Assembly: GCA_033064195.1 (NCBI GenBank)
Contig: JARBJD010000019.1
Coordinates: 124,001-188,000 of the forward strand
DNA: 64,000 nucleotides
Direction of reading: 5' to 3'
Source of the DNA: Blattamonas nauphoetae
Taxonomy: Eukaryota > Preaxostyla > Oxymonadida
Part shown: one piece after another, positions 1-11,661 of the stretch
Layout of the letters: the number at the start of each line of letters is the position of its first letter
How positions within the stretch are numbered: position 1 is the first letter of the stretch
Translations under genes and position numbers: made by a program
The notes under the pieces: model-generated
What the model was told of the DNA's origin: nothing
The model's database searches: none
Seen by the model: only the letters and a program-made list of their open reading frames with translations

Positions 1-11
1 CATTCTCTGTC

Positions 12-1390
12 TTATCCACATTCTGCAACTTGGATTTCGAAGAGGCGCTCGCAGCGGTCTTTGCATGGCAGTGATGCCAGCTCGTCTGGTGTTGATGTGG
101 AGACAGCAGTGGTGTCGTTTGTGTCGGGAGGTGAGGTGGATGGAGTGGTTGAGGGAGAAGAAGAGAAAGAATTAGTGTTTGGTGGGGTTTGAGTTTGATT
201 GGCTGGGACTGTGCCGTTGCAGATGCAGCGAGAGAGAGAAATGCCCATTCGTCGTTGACTACACATCAAACACGCCTGCTGACAAAACACATCCCTTCGT
301 CGCTTTCGCTTCGTGTCCAATTTTGAACTGCGAAAACATGATTGACATCCCATCTCCTCTCTTTTCCTCCTTCTTCTCTCCGTTTTTCTCGTTGTCTTCT
401 CTACTATCTCCCGCTGTGCATTGCGTCAGTTTCGTTATGCAGGTTCGCTCGCATTCTGTCATATCGCTCTTCCCGCAATCCAACACACATCCTTCGCTTT
501 TCTGATAACACTGATCCACACACCGCTCAGTGTTGTGCATGGAGAACGACGGGCGAGTGTTTGGAGAGTTTGGGAGAGGTGTCTGTTGGGATGAGCGGAG
601 TTCGACGCAGTTGAGAAGCGATGAGCGGCAATTCTGTTGGCAGAAAGACAGTGAGGAGAGGATGGAGCGAGCGATGCACGATTCTCTTCGTCGCAAACTG
701 ACAGACATGAATCGAATGCTGCAACACATGGCGCGAGTGAGGGTGGATCGAGTGTTTACGGTGAGGATGAAAAGAACGATGGTTGGCAAAGCGAGAAACA
801 CGAGCGACGAGTGTCGATGAGAGTTTGGAGAGAGCGCAAGTCGTTGGTCGGAAAAAATGGAGAAAATGAAACTGGGGAGAAATGAGGCGAATATGGTTGA
901 AAGATGATGAAAAAATGGAATAAAAAGGGAGAGGAGTGCGTCAGACCTCGTTTGAGAGAAAGGGACAGCGTAGGACACATTCCATCTTCTCGTCGAAGCA
1001 TTAAGCATTGCGAATGGCTCTTTCTTCGTCTTTCTCTTTCTCAGTTTTGGTTTGTTCCAGTTCGTGTTCATTTTCAGTTTTTGGGTCGTCTTCTGTCTTC
1101 TTTTGGGCGTCCGATTTTTGGTCGCATTGGTTCGAGTAGAGATGGTATAGTGTGAAACACATCCCATCGTACGGGGAAGAACTGATCGACGGGGATGATT
1201 TGAGGGAAGAGGAGAGCTGGATGAAGATAATATTGGGATCACAGAGGGCGGAGGCAGAGTTGGATGAATTGCGGGAAGTAATGAAGAAAAAATGTGAACA
1301 AACCTCGTGAGCTCCCTGAATGCAACTGTGGATGCAGGGACGCTTCTTTTGGAGGCATATCAGGTGTGAGATAATCGATGGAGGAGACAA
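12..1390 (-). CDS. Cys-rich protein, probably multi-exon, unknown function
   Basis: Minus-strand reading frames overlap here and each holds clustered cysteines: CLQKKRPCIHSC (near 1350), CDQKSD (near 1110), SFCQQNCRSSLLNC (near 640), ERCVDQCYQKSEGCVLDC (near 500), ECERTCITKLTQC (near 440), FCQQACLMC (near 270) and CKDRCERLFEIQVAEC (near 40). The clusters lie in different frames separated by pyrimidine-rich tracts, as expected for short exons and short introns in this genome. A Ser/Thr/Pro-rich stretch (near 110-190) and a Lys/Glu-rich stretch (near 1010-1110) join them. No family is recognised. Repeated CxxxC spacing suggests a disulphide-bonded or metal-binding protein, but I see no convincing signal peptide. 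The gene may continue past the left window edge. Exon borders are not resolved. Confidence 0.35.
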
Positions 1391-1820
1391 TAGTGTTCAT
1401 CTGTGGTAAAGTGGTTCAAGAATCCTGACAAGAGGAATAATATCATAAAAGAAATGAAAACACACTTCGCATTAGATACATGAAAAATTCTTGATTAGAC
1501 TGAGGATCAAGGATCGAATTGACTGTGGAGTGGGACAACTGGTTTCGCGGAGGAGATCTTGAGTGAAAACGAGAAGTAAGTACTGAGAAGAAAAAGAATA
1601 CCGTTTTGCAATTGTTTGGATTCGTGGAGATGCTGTCAGAACCATAAGGAAGAGTCGGTGTCGGTCGGTCAGGCCGACTTTTTGTCCGATGTTGGGGAAG
1701 GACAGACCGACTCAGGGACTCTTGAACCACGACCTCAGTCACAGTAATTTTGAGAAAAATGTGATGAACTAATTAGAGAGATGTTGTGAATCAAAAATGA
1801 GGAAAAGTAAATAATAAAGT
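1391..1820. other. Intergenic stretch
   Basis: No supported gene. A GC-rich inverted motif occurs at about 1653-1712 (GTCGGTC against GACCGAC around a spacer), which could form a stem; no function is assigned. Confidence 0.3.
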
Positions 1821-1903
1821 GACTCTGACGGGATTCGATCCCGGGTCTGGGGAGCAAAAAGCTGCCGTGCTACCGCTCGACTTAAAGGCACTTCAAAAAA
1901 GTC
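1821..1903 (-). tRNA. Possible tRNA-like gene or tRNA-derived relic
   Basis: On the minus strand an A-box-like AAGTCGAGCGGTAGC is followed about 40 nt later by a B-box/T-arm-like CGGGATCGAATCCCG. A possible anticodon arm GGCAG-CTTTTTG-CTCCC (one mismatch) would give a TTT (Lys) anticodon. The ends GACTTTT and CAGAGTC can pair at six of seven positions with one G.U. Against a normal tRNA, the D region is about 10 nt too long, the T-loop starts ATCGAAT rather than TTCGAAT, and no purine follows the anticodon. It may be a degenerate tRNA or tRNA-derived repeat. Confidence 0.25.
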
Positions 1904-2351
1904 GCCGACCCTTTTATTTTTAGGGACTGGACTCAACCTTTTCAGACCGACCACTGCCCATGCCTATCAAGTAGGTTCTGTGTCATCTCGATGTAAGTCG
2001 CTCTTGCTTGGATATTGGTTCCCCTCTCGCTGTCCGCAGACATCATTCATGGAACTTGGGTCGGGTAGGATTTCATGGGCTCGCGCTAATATGGTCCTCC
2101 CCAAGTGTCGAAGTGAATGTCAGTCGCCAGGAAACAGAATGAGGATGCCCAGAATGTGGGCCTAACAGCAAGACGTTGTCTAAAGAATTAGACACAGAAA
2201 ACAAATCAAATATTTCTAAAAAAACATGAAAAACAAGAATGTGGGAGTTTTTATCATTTATGACAGTTTAAGACTCTTCAACGTCGTTTTGAGAACATTT
2301 TCAACAAAATTGAGAAAAAGTAAGTGTGTGTTGTGAATTGTGATGAATATT
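1904..2351. other. Intergenic stretch left of the Harbinger-like relic
   Basis: No supported gene. A+T-rich; the left end of the Harbinger-like element should lie here, but I could not recognise a terminal inverted repeat. Confidence 0.3.
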
Positions 2352-3857
2352 TTAGTCAGAATCTGAAATATCAAAGACTCCATCGAATCCTGTTGTTCTT
2401 GGATCATAATCATTCTCAAAGTCCTCAATCTCGGCTTGATGTTTTCGATAGAGTTGTTTTCTCCGTGGAATTCGTGATTCTTTTCTTGAAGAGGCCGAAA
2501 GAGCCCTCTCATGAAAATCGTCTGGAAGTCGGTAATTGTGTCCTTTTCGAGGTGAATATTGGTTAACCAGCACGCATTTTTGAAGTCTTGCGTGATATGT
2601 TTGACGCCAGCAGTGTATTTCCCTCCCATTCGAAGCCACAGCCATTTGAGTCTTCCGAAGAATCTCTCCACTTGAACTCTGTCAGACGCAATTCTCACAT
2701 TGAGTTCATTCTGTTCTTCTTCGTTTGTTCTTTCTTTTTTCTTCTGTTCGGACGATTGAATCGAAGAGTTGGAAAATCTCCGAGATATCCCATGTCGCCT
2801 TGAATTCCCCATTTTGGGTCGTTGTCTTGTGGATAGAGCTCTTTCTCCTGGTCTGTCTTGTTCAGATATTGTTCGATCGGTTGGAGAGTCTTTTGGAGTA
2901 GAGCAACATCGTGGATTGAGCCAGCAACACAATCAGAAACGAAGAGCGCTTTGTAGGGTGGTTTGGCTTCAACACACACTTGAGCCTTCATCGCATAACA
3001 ATAATGATGACCTTCCCAAAGTACTTTCTTATCTTCAAAATCCGTCAATGGTCTGGGGACAACAATTGTTGTTGCATCAATATAAAGCGCGGTGAAAGGG
3101 AAATTGGCTTGAAAATTTGGAGTTGGGCGAGGCGGGACAGAATATCGTTCCTGAAGGACAGTGAACAGGAGAGGGCGAATGTGTAGAATTGCTTTAGATG
3201 CGAGATTTGGACTGATTCCCAATGCCGATGCCAGTCGATTGATTTTAACTGTTGAGCTCAACCATTCAAGATAAACGACTAATTCATCTTTGAGAGTGAG
3301 TTTCCCTTTGGTCCTGGATGATTGTATTCTGGACAATTCGATTGGATGAGAGCGGAGAGATGAAGAAGAGTGTCTTTCTCCAATCTGAGTTGTTTCCACA
3401 AGTTTGCATCGTCATACTTCGACCAAATGATTCCTCCACTTTCTGGAATTGGCACAATTGGTTTTGCTGACAGAAAGACTTGTCTTTGTTTGTTTTTGAG
3501 TTCTCCAAGAGACGCAATGGAAGTTGAAGATTCTCGCTTTTGAGGCCTGATAGTGGGCGAAGCTGACCGAATATCAACAGATGATCGTGACGATTGTGAA
3601 GATTGAGGTGTTGAAAAAGTGATCTCGAATCTGTCAACGAGTTTTGTGATGAGAAGGGAGAATTGATGGTGAAACTTGGGGACGGGAATCCAATGAAACT
3701 TCCAGCAGAGGGTCGTAATCTTCAAAAGAGAAAGAACAAAATATCAAAATAAAAGCTCACACTGGAATGGTGTTTGTGGAGTTCCAGGTTTGAGAATGAT
3801 CTGTGAATGTTGTGGTGACGGTGTCACATTTTCGTCCCTCAAATCTTGACTATCCAT
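2352..3857 (-). pseudogene. Harbinger/PIF-type DDE transposase (HARBI1-like), decayed
   Basis: The central block (3399-2700) reads as a DDE_Tnp_4/HARBI1-type nuclease: YIDATTIVVPRP (first catalytic Asp), then a GHHYCYAMKAQV block, VSDCVAGSIHDVALL (second Asp region) and GDMGYLGDFP. VERFFGRLKW (third acidic region) lies in another frame near 2640-2680. A helix-turn-helix-like segment (SALGISPNLASKAI) precedes the nuclease. The Ser/Pro-rich N-terminus may start at ATG 3857, with a short intron at about 3725-3768 (donor GTGTGA, acceptor AAG). The frame changes at least three times: near 3300, near 2700 and in the C-terminal tail, with a further change in the N-terminal region. It is a dead copy of a plain cut-and-paste transposon. 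Terminal repeats and the usual 3-bp target duplication were not found. Family assignment is confident, boundaries are not. Confidence 0.8.
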
Positions 3858-4436
3858 CTTTTTCACCTAATATGTCAGAAATCAGTTGAAAAGAAGTGAT
3901 AATATCAACTTTTTCAGATGTTCTTTTTTTCTCAAAAAACAGTTATGGGAAGGAACTCGAGTGAAATGTGTCAATTCGGTTGTGAACGTGTGCAACTCGG
4001 TTTTCAAGAGTTATCTCGAGTTAACCATGAATAACTCGAGTGTCCACAGTCTTACTCAATTGTTTCATTTTTCTCGAGATTACCCATAAAACTCGGGTTG
4101 GGTCTAATTGGTTTTTGGTTCTTTTGGTTTTTTCAAAGGGTCGGATCAGAGCTGTTTTCATGAAATGTGTCAATACGATTCAATAAAGACAACGAGGCTC
4201 AATAAATCGGAATAAAAACACAATTGATGTGTTGTTTCAATGGAATAGCTCACTGGAAAAGGCTCAACCAACGGTCAACCAAACGGTGGTTCTTCAATTC
4301 ATGCCTTTTCGTGGAAGGAGGTTCGTTTCAATTTGTGATTATGTGTTATTGAGTGTTCATTTTTGTCAAAGCAACGATAAAAGAGGAAAAGGATCACATT
4401 GGGTTGAAATGATACAGATCCGACCCTTTGAAAAAA
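3858..4436. other. Intergenic stretch with repeated CTCGAG motifs
   Basis: A+T-rich. Between about 3955 and 4100 the motif (A)CTCGAG recurs four times with a further CTCGGG. They could be subterminal repeats of the neighbouring Harbinger relic, but I cannot show this. A 79-codon plus-strand frame (4229-4436) runs up to a possible splice donor at 4437 and might be a diverged 5' exon of the next gene. Confidence 0.3.
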
Positions 4437-5846
4437 GTGAGAGAACCAACAACCAATTGGCTCGCTGACAGATCTCTTCCTCGTCGAAGGCGATTTTGGG
4501 GCAGCGGAATCGGAAGATGTGACAGCGACGAGTTCGGCAATGTCGCAAATGTACGTGTCGCCGGAACGGATGGAGTCGGAGACAGGAGCAGCGACGTGCG
4601 AGGCTGATATGTGGTCGTTGGGAGTTGTGCTGTATTGGCTGCTGTTTGGCGAGCCGCCATTCAAAGCGAAGAATCCAATCCATTTGATTCGGGACATCGC
4701 GTCGTTCAAAGCGTTCAGCATTCCGAATTCTTGTGGAGAGGCAGAGCGAGCGCTGCTGATGCGAATGATGGACCCAGTCTGCCTCCCTCTCCACATTCTT
4801 CCTCCACCTTTTTGTTCTCCACTTCCTTTTTTGATCAGAGTGCCGAATCTAGAATAACATGTCGCCAGCTGCGACTCTCCAAGTCGTTTCAATGCATTGT
4901 GAACACAATTGAAGGAGTGTGGAAACTGAAAGACGCAGAAGTGAAAGAACTGTCAACAAAGTTGGTTGATGTGGAGTCGAGACTCTTGAAAGAAAATGCA
5001 CTGCTCATATCTCTCCTGGCGATACCACACGCGTGGGCTGGAACAGACTCTCTCCAAACACTCGACAGAACAGCTCACTCACTCACTTCAACCACTCTCA
5101 CCCAGATCATCTCATTCGAAAAAGACACAGATTGGAGAACAGCATTCACTTTCCCGATCAACGAGGGAGAATGGGAACTCAAAATCAGAGGAAACGACAC
5201 ATTGTGGCGAGTGAGTATGTTCTTCTCTCTTCTAATCTTTTCAGTGCTTGGCTTCGTCCAATATCCACTTCCTGAAAATGCCACACAATTAACATGCGGA
5301 GCCTATCACAGTGGGATTGGAGGTGATTTCGAACTGTGGAACGGAAGAATGTGGCAAGGAAGAGAATTCAAGCCAGACGGAACAAACAAGAAGTGCGATC
5401 GAGTTGGGCAGACAGCATTGATTCGAGTGAACATGTCGACTCGAGAAGCTCGACTGTTTTTGGACGATGAGGAGCAGCCTGGGATCTTCCCCGACATCCC
5501 TTCTCCTCTCTGCCTCGGAATCTCAACACATGACCAAAATGCTGCCATTGAAGTCCTTCATCTTGTTCGCACTGACGTGTTTAAGACGGAGCTTGAAAAG
5601 CAACATGCTCTCTCCATGTCGACTCGACTGAAAGCTTTGAAGGAAGAAACAGGCTCAATGAAGCCCTCCGAAGCGTCCTTAGCCAAAGAAATCAAGAGCA
5701 TTTTGTCAAAACAGAGTAAAACATCAAGCGTCAGCTTGAAAGCCGTTCGAAAAGAATTGGAAACCAAGTTTGGCTGTTCGCTTCTCGATCAGAAGGGAGT
5801 GATTGAAAAACTTGTTCAGAAACTGCTCGACGACGATGACAACTGA
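4437..5846 (+). CDS. Protein kinase C-lobe with SPRY-like and DEK_C-like domains; 5' part missing or unrecognised
   Basis: The exon from 4472 reads NLFLVEGDFGAAESED, giving the kinase DFG motif, then YVSPERM (APE-like), ADMWSLGVVLYWLLFGEPPF (subdomain IX) and, after an intron at 4777-4838 (donor GTCTGC, acceptor CAG), DPSAESRITCRQL (subdomain XI). A helical linker (KDAEVKELSTKL) follows, then a SPRY-like beta region with GDFELWNGRMWQGREF and RLFLDDEEQPGIFP. The C-terminal ~65 residues (LKAVRKELETKFGCSLLDQK) resemble a DEK_C domain. A second intron at 5215-5244 (30 nt, GTATGT to CAG) is in frame. An upstream intron at 4437-4471 is possible. The N-lobe and HRD loop are not seen, so the gene is either 5' truncated or has diverged exons. 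Domain calls are by eye. Confidence 0.6.
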
Positions 5847-6137
5847 TTGAACTTGTCTTTAACTGGGCGATTCTGAATGAAAACTTGTTTTACACTAATG
5901 TGCGTCACCAAAAATTATTTTTTGCCCAATTACCGTTCACCTGTGTAATAGACAGAAAACAGGAAAATTAGTGGAATTAAAGTTCGATCGCGTTCGATAT
6001 CGTCATTTTTTGTTGAAGACAATTGTGCACACTTTTTATCACAGAACAAGTTCAAAAAGAGATAAATGATGGAAAACGAAGGAAAAAGCTCATTCTGTGT
6101 GAAAGAACCAACACAAGGTCATCTATTGGAGAAAAAG

Positions 6138-6850
6138 TCACAAACTGTTCGAGGAGACATATTCAACAGACTTGATAAGATTAGTCTTGGAAATTTCAGA
6201 AAGTATCCGGACGATGCGGTTTGTGATAAATTGTGAAGGAAAAACGAGCATGAGAGGAACTGTAGCAGTGGGAGGAAGATCGAAAAGAGTGAATCGAATT
6301 TGACGGTTTACAACGAGAAATTGCTGAAACAAAATGAGAAATAGAGCGAAAACAGTCCAAAACGTTCAATCATGCGATTCTTGAGAGATCCTTATGGCTC
6401 CTGAGATTTGATTTGCGACGAGACAAAAAAGTGCTGAGTTTCAGCACATGAGAACAAAAAACAATACATACAGTCTGATCTACATCCAATACGCTGGTTG
6501 AGACGGGTCGGATCATCTAGATTCATAATCAAATAAAGTTGGATGGTGAGAAGGAGCCTGAACTTTGAATCGGAAAGATATCACGCGAGAATGAAGAAAA
6601 GTTGAATATCAAACCTTTATGATGTCGATAGTGGCTGGACCTGTGAACTGGGAGGATTTCTGGGAGATCTTCAACTTCAAGACGAAAGGGAGACGCATGC
6701 AAGTTTTGATTTAGAATCGCCCAACTCCTTTGGGACACGTCATGGATCTGGGTTTGAACTTTTGAGTCGAGTTAGTTATCAACAAACCGGGATCACCCAA
6801 TGATTGCGATTCGTGATGATTGAGAACGGAGATGAAATGATTCAGAGGGA
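6138..6850 (-). CDS. Coding-like exon fragments, unknown
   Basis: With an intron removed at about 6738-6777 (donor GTTTGT, branch-like CTAAC, acceptor CAG), the minus strand gives a continuous natural-looking segment from WVIPIHDVSQRSW through LEVEDLPEILPVHRSSHYRHH. A second intron near 6564-6615 leads to VQAPSHHPTLFDYESR and a stop. A separate 60-codon frame (6332-6138, QFLVVNRQIRFTLFDLPP) begins after a TTTGTTTCAG acceptor-like site. No start codon is found, since a TGA precedes the first exon, and no family is recognised. It could be a partial gene or a pseudogene. Confidence 0.3.
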
Positions 6851-6884
6851 AGAGAGAGCAAGTTTCGAGAGTCATGTGGAAACA

Positions 6885-7370
6885 TCATGCAAATGGATTC
6901 TTCACATTCGCCCCCATAAGATAGCAGATTGTCTGACAATAGGTAACAACATCGCTTCCAAAATTGCCTCCCCCATCACGTTTCCACAGAATATCGAGTG
7001 TGTCTTCGTAGCCTTCGGAAAACAGAGCTCGGATCATGAGCTTTGCTGATCGTGCCACTTCATTGCCTCCTCTCTTCCATCTTTCCTGGATCAATCTGAG
7101 TTCGAATAAGGCACTGTAGAGAGGGATACTCTCCTCGACGAATACGAGACAACTTGGCATTGCCATTACAATCGGAGATGGGAGGACAATGTCGAGGGTT
7201 GGATGATGAAACAGACCGATTCGATAAAGTCTGTCCAATAGGATCAAGAAATCGCGTGCTAAATCTCTATGGATGACGTATCGATTGGAGACCAGAAATG
7301 TCACAAATTGAGACGATGGAATCACGACCTTCTGAAAGACCATGTCTCGATGGTTCCAGGTGTGGATGTC
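6885..7370 (-). pseudogene. F2 helical family, C-terminal half of a transposon-split gene
   Basis: Reads DIHTWNHRDMVFQKVVIP through FVTFLVSNRYVIHRDLA, PTLDIVLPSPIVMAMPSCL and LIRALFSEGYEDTLDIL to a stop at 6885. This is the C-terminal half of a helical, probably ARM/HEAT-like oxymonad family that I recognise from memory; function is unknown. The N-terminal half is at 12091-12546, ending GFTEAV. The family consensus runs TAAVDTYNHREM across the join, so elements A and B interrupt one former gene exactly here. The codon after the element is GAC, with no recognisable family sequence between. Confidence 0.75.
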
Positions 7371-9479
7371 GTGCCTCCATCCGACAACCAACCAAGGCCA
7401 CCAACAATTGAGACCGGTGACGTGGGGGAAAACAATGGGTGGCCATCGATCAAACTTTCAAACAAAATATTAGACCTCCTCGTCTATTATGCCATTGCCA
7501 TTTCTTTTTGATAAGAGATGTTTTTCCCGCAGAGCATACAACAATCACAATAACCTCACTTCATTTCATTTGCCAACGATAAAGTCCTCTGAGGAACTAA
7601 CAAATTAACAATCATCTCTCAATCGACGAGTAATCACTCAAGACAGTGAAAGCATGTGGAGCGAGTTGTCAGTATCGCTACACGATATCACACAACTTCC
7701 AAAACGACGGAAAAAGTTTACAGGTAGCGCCGACAATATCAAAGGATTCTGATTTGCATTTAAGGCAATGGCTGACGAGGAGGAGACATACACCATCAAG
7801 CATCCAATATGATAGCATTGAGCAGGTTTAGAGGCGGGTTACCTCTCAAACAACCTCATCTCACCATTCAACAAGTTGCTCCATATCATCCTCGCTGAAC
7901 AATTAAGTTACGAAACTCAGACTATTCCCAGAGGAATACAATAGCCATCTCCTGCACAATCCCGATAGCAGAATGAAGATCGCAATGCATCACTTCACCA
8001 CTCCCAAGTTCACTCGTCACTGGACATAACAGAGGGACAGGTGGTCACAACAGTTGTTTCAAGTGCTCAAGAATGTGCAAGATCAGTGATTCATCTCATA
8101 TTCCCGGCATATGAAGGAGTGACATATCCGATCCCGAACTAAAAATATCGAGCCAACCATACCGCCTGATGCCGCCAGACAAGGTCCTAACTTTGTCCAG
8201 GCAATCGAACAAATTGTATTTCTCCACCTCCAACTTAATACTGGAATATTATTGGGAGGACATAGCTCCTCCCTCCACTCTCACACCTTCCCACTTTCAA
8301 CCGATGGACGATACTGTAGCGGACACGTTCAGCGGCACTCCAGACAGTGCTACTATCGTGAACCCTTGTGCGGACATCACTCAAGATTGCATCACTACTC
8401 TACGCACATGCGGAATGGATCAACACAGAAAGGCCACTTTCCTCAGGTGGTGGACATGGAACAGATGCTAAATGTTGCCAAAAATGATTGTAGACGATCG
8501 GGTGATCGTGCCAATCCCGTAAAAAACCATCCCATTGACATTGAGCTGGATCAGGAACAAATCCTCATGGACATGCTGACGGATCTGGAAACAGCCGAGG
8601 AAGATGGGCTCGAGATGCGCCCGCTGCTGACCATGTTCCAACTAATTTCATCTGGCACTCCGTACCTTGATTTATTAGAATGCACGCGTTTTGGATCCCA
8701 CTAACAAATCTACACCACGCCAACTCGGAGGTGGGGTTCTCCCCCCTTTTGGTGTCCATCTCAGAATTAGTTAAAGGAGGAATGTCATCCAACTTGGAAC
8801 ATGGGAATGCACATCGACATGTGAAAATTTTGGGCAGCTATTCTCAGTCGTCGTCAACAAATCCCACACCCTGGTTATCGATCTGAGAATACATGCAATT
8901 CAGTCCAGAATGAATCACTCCAATCTCCAATAGCTTCAGCGTTTATTGAGTGCCTTCCGAGCTCCCAGAACCTTCAAGCAAAAATTACATCGTCACACCT
9001 ATCAAACGTTCAAAATAAAACGCTGATGATTGTCTGGCGCCACTCAACTTCACTTCGACGGTCTCCCCCGAAGTTCCGCACCAAGTTGTCGGCACTCCAC
9101 CATTTCATCTCAAATTCTCTGTAAACTGTGAACACACTGCCAATTTGAAAAAGGAAAGACCAATCTCCAATTAAACCACCAGACAGATCGATTGGGTTTG
9201 TCAAGGCTCCATAGGAGCCGAAACAGGAACAACGTGGTCAAACGAAACAAGTAGCGATCCGAATCCCACACGTCCACCGCGAAAACGAGAAATTGAGAAA
9301 GAGAACAATATACAGTCGCACCAGAGCCACCTAAGATGGATTGATTCGAAGAGCCAGCAATACTGAAAGTCAAAACGACAACACAAAAATCGGCTCCACC
9401 ACCAGCTCAAAAGCCGGTTGAACAGCTCCCAAATCCACCAAAGAACCACCAACATTAAAACAAAGAGGCTGTAAAGACA

Positions 9480-9797
9480 GTGGGACAAGCGGCGATGGAA
9501 CAGATTATCGAGAAGTTAGTGGAGCTGAAGGTGGAGACGAAAGAGGAAGCGAAGACGGAAGAACCAATTCCAGCGCCAGTTGAACGAAAGCAAGAAACGA
9601 AGCAAGTTCAGAAAGGAATGGCGAAAGCCGAAACCGATCCTTACGCCGAAACAAGAATTAGTGAAGGTAACAAGCGAACCAGCAGCCGCAGCGAGACAAA
9701 AGGAGACAGAGTTTGGTTTAGAAGGGTCAAAGAAGGCAAGAAAGTTGAAGAAAAAAGCCGAAGGAGGAAGAGAATGGAACAGAAGGAGCGATGTTGA
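9480..9797 (+). CDS. Lys/Glu-rich low-complexity ORF inside element B
   Basis: A 105-codon frame with a helical start (QIIEKLVELKVETKEEAK) and strong Lys/Glu/Arg bias. A second plus frame (9580-9870) has similar composition and may continue it (ELVKVTSEPAAAARQKE). It looks like a disordered or coiled segment of a decayed element protein. No family recognised and no promoter or intron evidence. Confidence 0.25.
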   Translation: MGQAAMEQIIEKLVELKVETKEEAKTEEPIPAPVERKQETKQVQKGMAKAETDPYAETRISEGNKRTSSRSETKGDRVWFRRVKEGKKVEEKSRRRKRMEQKERC

Positions 9798-9983
9798 GGG
9801 AGGAAGCGGAAATCAGGGTGACACAACCACCAAAGACCATTCCAACAGAAGTGTCAGCACCAGCACATGAGGTCCAGAAAGGAGAAGAAGGAGGAGAATA
9901 AGGCCGTGGGTCTCATCCATCTCATTAACACGCCCATGCCCATCCGAACCTGTTGGCTCAGATACCATCGTGGAATCTCTGAA

Positions 9984-10336
9984 GAATCGGAAGAATACCT
10001 GTCCCAACTCACTTCACGGATTCACTACACAGTGTCCAATCTGCGAGACCAGGAAAGAAGCAGAATCGGGTTGTCATGAGGGACACTCGGTCAACTCGTT
10101 CGTCTCTCTGCAGAGGCATCTTTCCTTTCTTGCGCCCATACCGGTTCTTTCAAAGCTGACACACCCGAGTCCAATCGAATCTCATGTCTCAAAAACCATC
10201 AGTACAAAAAGAAAGAACCACATAAGTCTGTCGTCATCATCAAACTTTCTGGAAAGAACTGAACAGTCGGAAGAATACATGTCCAAACTCACTTCACGGA
10301 TTCATGAAACAGTGTCCACCTGTGAGACCAGGAAAG
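9984..10336 (+). repeat. Direct repeat of ~70 bp, two copies ~280 bp apart, in element B
   Basis: Copies at about 9984-10053 and 10267-10336 share TCGGAAGAATAC, CACTTCACGGATTCA, CAGTGTCCA and GAGACCAGGAAAGA. In one frame the first copy encodes a Cys-pair segment (CPNSLHGFTTQCPICETRK) like a small zinc-binding knuckle; the second copy shows the same layout with changes. A tandem zinc-knuckle ancestry is possible. Confidence 0.6.
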
Positions 10337-11661
10337 ATAGAGCCCAGACACTCAACTTCCATCATGTCACAAAAACAGAAGGTTTCTCGATCAATCCCAT
10401 CACGACAGTCGGTCCTCCGTGACAGCTTCACATCAAAAGGGCGATGTAAGTCTCAGCGAAGAGACACGGACAGGTCTCTGGACACAATCGGAAAGTCAAT
10501 ACAGGTCGAAGTCGTGATCAGTCTCAATCGGACAGGGTCATTTCGCCACACAATTCTGATGCAAATCCACACGAGAACTCTAACCGACAGCACTCCCGAA
10601 CGGAATATCTGTCTCGTTCACGACACAACTTTCACTCGCCACATCAGAAGTCTCGAGGATCGTCCTCACAAGAGTATACGACGATGAGATGGGGAAGTGG
10701 GAATCAAGGCAGCTCTCTCCACTCGAGCCAACTCGGATCTTTCCAAAGAAATGTGGACCCAATGATTAACCTTGACAATACCTCACAATCACTAACCAAC
10801 TCCAGCGAGTCAGTGTCGACCTTGTTTTGATTCACTCGGTAGCCACTTCACTTCATGATACCAATGGAGAGCAAAAATCCGCCCAGACCGGCAGAAAGGT
10901 CGCTTGGGTCATCAGAATCCCTCTTTGTTGCTAGCAGGAACAGCAATGTGATCCATGATAATGTCTTTTCTCGCTCTTCCGGCCGAATAACCCTAGTCTC
11001 GAAACGCCATCTTACGAGTCACTCACTCCAGTCAACAGTTCTCAAGCAAAAACTAACAAGACGAGTGAAGCCACCATCTTGTGGCAATGGAGCATTGGTA
11101 GGAACAACATCATCCTCTTTCAAAGAGAGAGTTTTCTCACATCATTCATGCGAGGAAGTGACACTTTTTCCACCCGACACACACGCAGCGGTCTCCATGA
11201 TCATCAATAGCTCAATATTGATCCCTCCCTGACTATAATATCCGCTAGCCCAACCGTCAGTGAGAGCCGTTACGCACCATAGACAGTCTCACATTTCACC
11301 TGTTGTGGCAAGTCTCAAGACAGAGGGGAATTCTGGCCATCAAGGAGACTGTGAACATCTGACGAATGGTGTTTCTTGATGCCACATCGACAAATAAGTT
11401 GGGCAACTCACATAGTTGACTGAATGGAGAGCTGTCTCTTCCTCCCTTCACATCGGACAGACTCTTCTCAAGCAAGCTGGCTGTTGGTGACAGCCCGAGC
11501 GGGATCACGGCCAGATTTAAGTGAAATCGTAAGATGACAAGACACTTACAAAGATATGTTACTCTTGTTTCTCTTCACTCTTTTGAGCTTCTCTTTATCT
11601 GATCCTTTCAACACTCAATTGTTGGTGGCCTTGGTTGGTTGTCGGATGGAGGCACGACATC

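Larger units (their letters stand above)
7371..11655. mobile_element. Element B: 4.3-kb terminal-inverted-repeat element inserted in an F2 gene, family unassigned
   Basis: Left end GTGCCTCCATCCGACAACC at 7371 and its exact reverse complement ending at 11655 give a ~42-bp perfect terminal inverted repeat. It runs through CCAACCAAGGCCACC and CAATTGAG. The left end shares a longer block (to about 7453, ATCGATCA) with the right end of element A. Flanks are GATGTC on the left and GACATC on the right; no clean direct target duplication is visible. Inside there are only short plus-strand frames: a Lys/Glu-rich low-complexity frame (9480-9797) and a Cys/His segment (CPNSLHGFTTQCPICETRK, near 10000). 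I recognise no transposase, polymerase or structural protein, so it is probably non-autonomous or very old. Boundaries are well supported, class is not. Confidence 0.65.
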
